Assembly (NCBI GenBank): GCA_905214865.1
Contig: CAJMNO010000036.1
Span: forward strand, 1 to 15,936
Length of the DNA stretch: 15,936 nt
Direction: 5' to 3'
Source of the DNA: an uncultured bacterium
Lineage (GTDB): Bacteria > Actinomycetota > Coriobacteriia > Coriobacteriales > Atopobiaceae
The position numbers and the translations under genes are program-made. A model generated the notes under the pieces. The model searched no databases and was not told the DNA's origin. It was given only the letters and a program-made list of their open reading frames with translations. This document shows, one piece after another, positions 14,875 through 15,936 of the stretch (position 1 is its first letter; each line of letters starts with the position of its first letter).

Positions 14875-15936
14875 CTAGTGCCTAATCTGCAGGGACACCG
14901 CCTCGTTCAGCTCGTCCAGCTCCGAGGTCGCAAGCGCTGCATTAGCGGCGCTCCTCGAGGCACTGGTTCCGCTGGCACCCGCCGCGGGTGTGCTCGTGGC
15001 GGTGTTGCTGGAACTCTCGCTAAAGGCGTCCTCCGCCGACATCCTGATGCTGTTCGAGACGCTGTTGCTGTTCTCGGACTCGGACTCCGACGCAGCGGTG
15101 GAGGCAGACGCAGACTTGCTCTCGCTCGCTGCGGCACTGGCGCTGTCGCTCGAGCTGCCCCTCTGACTCCTGCTCTGCGAGGCAGACTCGTCCTCTTCGC
15201 CGGAGGTCGAGAGGCTTGTGCTGCCAAGGTCGCTTGCGCTCGTCTCCACCGACTCGGACGTCACGAGGCTAGTGACGGTACCCGTACCAGTCGTCCCGAC
15301 GGCGACTGCCGCCGTGACGCTGGCGGAGACGGGTGTGGGGGCTGCAGGACGTGCCGTCGCGGTCGTGGTCGTCGCGGTGGGAGTCGTCAAGCTGGCGGAC
15401 AGGCTGGCGGAAACGGACTCCGACGAGCTTGCGGAGGCACTCAGGGATCCGGAGGCAGACGAGCTTGCGGAGGCACTGCCCGACTCTGAGGTGGAGACGG
15501 ACGTGCTTGCGGACTCGGACCCCGAGCCACTGGTGCTGCCCGACTCGCTCTCGGAGCCGGACTGAGAGCTCGAGGCGCTTACACTCCCGGACTCCGAGAC
15601 GCTCGCGGACTCGGAGCTGGAGGCACTGCCGCTGTTGGACTCGGAGGTGCTCCCAGACTCGGATGCCGAACCGCTCTCGCTTGTGCTGGCACTGCCAGAC
15701 TCCGACGTACTCTCGGAGGCGCTGACGCTCTCGCTCTCCGACTCGCTGGTCGACTCGGACTCGCTCTCGGACTCGGAGACAGACGTGGACTCGGACTCCG
15801 ACTCGGAATCGGACTCGGAGGTGCTCTCCGACTCGGACTCGGACTCGCTCTCGCTGGTCGACTCGGACTCGGAGGTGGACCCGCTCTCGGACTCGATGAC
15901 CGAGGTGGACTCGGACTCCGAGCTGCTCTCGGACTC
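14875..15936 (-). CDS. Serine-rich repeat glycoprotein adhesin, C-terminal 353 residues (partial)
   Basis: The reading frame is open from the right edge to TAG at 14875, giving the last 353 residues. The N-terminal signal and binding domains lie outside the window. The first ~180 residues have serine at nearly every second position, mostly as S-E near the edge and more S-G, S-A, S-T and S-V further on. A Thr/Ala/Pro linker follows (TTPTATTTTATARPAAPTPV), then a second, less regular Ser-rich part with DSAS, ESES and TSTPAAGASGT. The end is SELDELNEAVSLQIRH. Place and composition make it the expected substrate of the downstream accessory Sec operon: cytosolic O-GlcNAc by GtfA/B, then export by SecA2/SecY2 to the surface. 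Unlike most family members, no LPXTG, hydrophobic stretch or positively charged tail is present, and none was found in the other minus-strand frames near the end. Confidence 0.88.
   Translation of the reverse strand, partial: ESESSSESESTSVIESESGSTSESESTSESESESESESTSESDSESESESTSVSESESESESTSESESESVSASESTSESGSASTSESGSASESGSTSESNSGSASSSESASVSESGSVSASSSQSGSESESGSTSGSGSESASTSVSTSESGSASASSSASGSLSASASSSESVSASLSASLTTPTATTTTATARPAAPTPVSASVTAAVAVGTTGTGTVTSLVTSESVETSASDLGSTSLSTSGEEDESASQSRSQRGSSSDSASAAASESKSASASTAASESESENSNSVSNSIRMSAEDAFSESSSNTATSTPAAGASGTSASRSAANAALATSELDELNEAVSLQIRH
15391..15936 (-). repeat. Short-period repeat encoding the serine-rich region
   Basis: Degenerate hexamers of the type GAGTCC/GAGAGC/GAGTCG (S-E dipeptides) dominate the right-hand part and grade into TCC/AGC codons alternating with GGC, GCC, ACC and GTC. 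Serine is encoded by several codons from both codon families, so the amino-acid repeat is more regular than the DNA repeat, as expected for selection on the protein. Copy-number change by slippage or recombination is likely. The low complexity also creates long spurious open frames on the opposite strand. Confidence 0.9.

Noticed and set aside
14805..15000. Frameshifted LPXTG anchor after the adhesin repeat
   Set aside because: The other two minus-strand frames reach early stops and contain no LPXTG-like or hydrophobic sequence.
14713..15725. Plus-strand open frames opposite the serine-rich repeat
   Set aside because: They arise from the stop-free low-complexity repeat and have compositions (Arg/Trp/Ser or Ala/Asp/Leu runs) explained by reading it in the wrong strand.
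15391..15936. CRISPR-like or satellite array
   Set aside because: The period is about six bases with no spacers, and it is in frame throughout as Ser-X dipeptides, so it is a coding repeat.

Overview
The window carries the C-terminal end of a serine-rich-repeat surface glycoprotein and, behind it, a complete accessory Sec export and glycosylation operon. A very large PAS/GGDEF/EAL signalling gene follows. All recognised genes are on the minus strand, so transcription runs from the right edge (15936) to the left edge (1).

Organism: coding DNA is GC-rich. Hand counts of single 60-base lines gave about 67% inside secA2 and about 52% inside the GGDEF/EAL gene. Ribosome sites are strong and purine-rich, and GTG and TTG starts are used. 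The accessory Sec system is best known from low-GC Firmicutes (Streptococcus, Staphylococcus, Lactobacillus). Such a locus in this composition, beside a long multi-PAS GGDEF/EAL protein, suggests a host-associated actinobacterium of the Coriobacteriia (Olsenella/Atopobium-like). A high-GC Firmicute is not excluded. The assignment is inference, because no rRNA or other phylogenetic marker is present.

Layout, in transcription order: (1) 15936-14875, end of the substrate adhesin: an (S-E)n-type repeat, then a Thr/Ala/Pro linker, then a second Ser-rich segment and a stop, with no visible LPXTG anchor. (2) 14874-14805, a short gap with a strong GC-rich hairpin. (3) secY2, asp1, asp2, asp3, secA2, gtfA and gtfB, tightly packed with gaps of 14 bp or less or overlaps of 4 to 35 bp. 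The order matches the secY2-asp1-asp2-asp3-secA2-gtfA-gtfB block of streptococci. (4) 4768-4505, a non-coding gap with a weak hairpin, a tandem 9-mer and a candidate promoter. (5) A 1432-residue PAS/GGDEF/EAL protein. (6) 205-1, non-coding with minor hairpins.

How the genes work together: from the family, GtfA-GtfB adds GlcNAc to serines of the repeat region in the cytoplasm. Asp1-Asp2-Asp3 bind and further modify the glycoprotein (Asp2 as an O-acetyltransferase) and hand it to the SecA2 motor, which drives it through the SecY2 channel. No asp4/asp5-like small genes follow gtfB, and no extra glycosyltransferases are visible. The GGDEF/EAL gene probably has its own promoter. A c-di-GMP link to the adhesin is only a hypothesis from adjacency.

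Most notable points: the anchorless end of the adhesin, the hairpin that may set the adhesin-to-exporter ratio, a 13-nt perfect anti-16S ribosome site embedded in the end of asp1, and the three-GGDEF architecture of the signalling protein.
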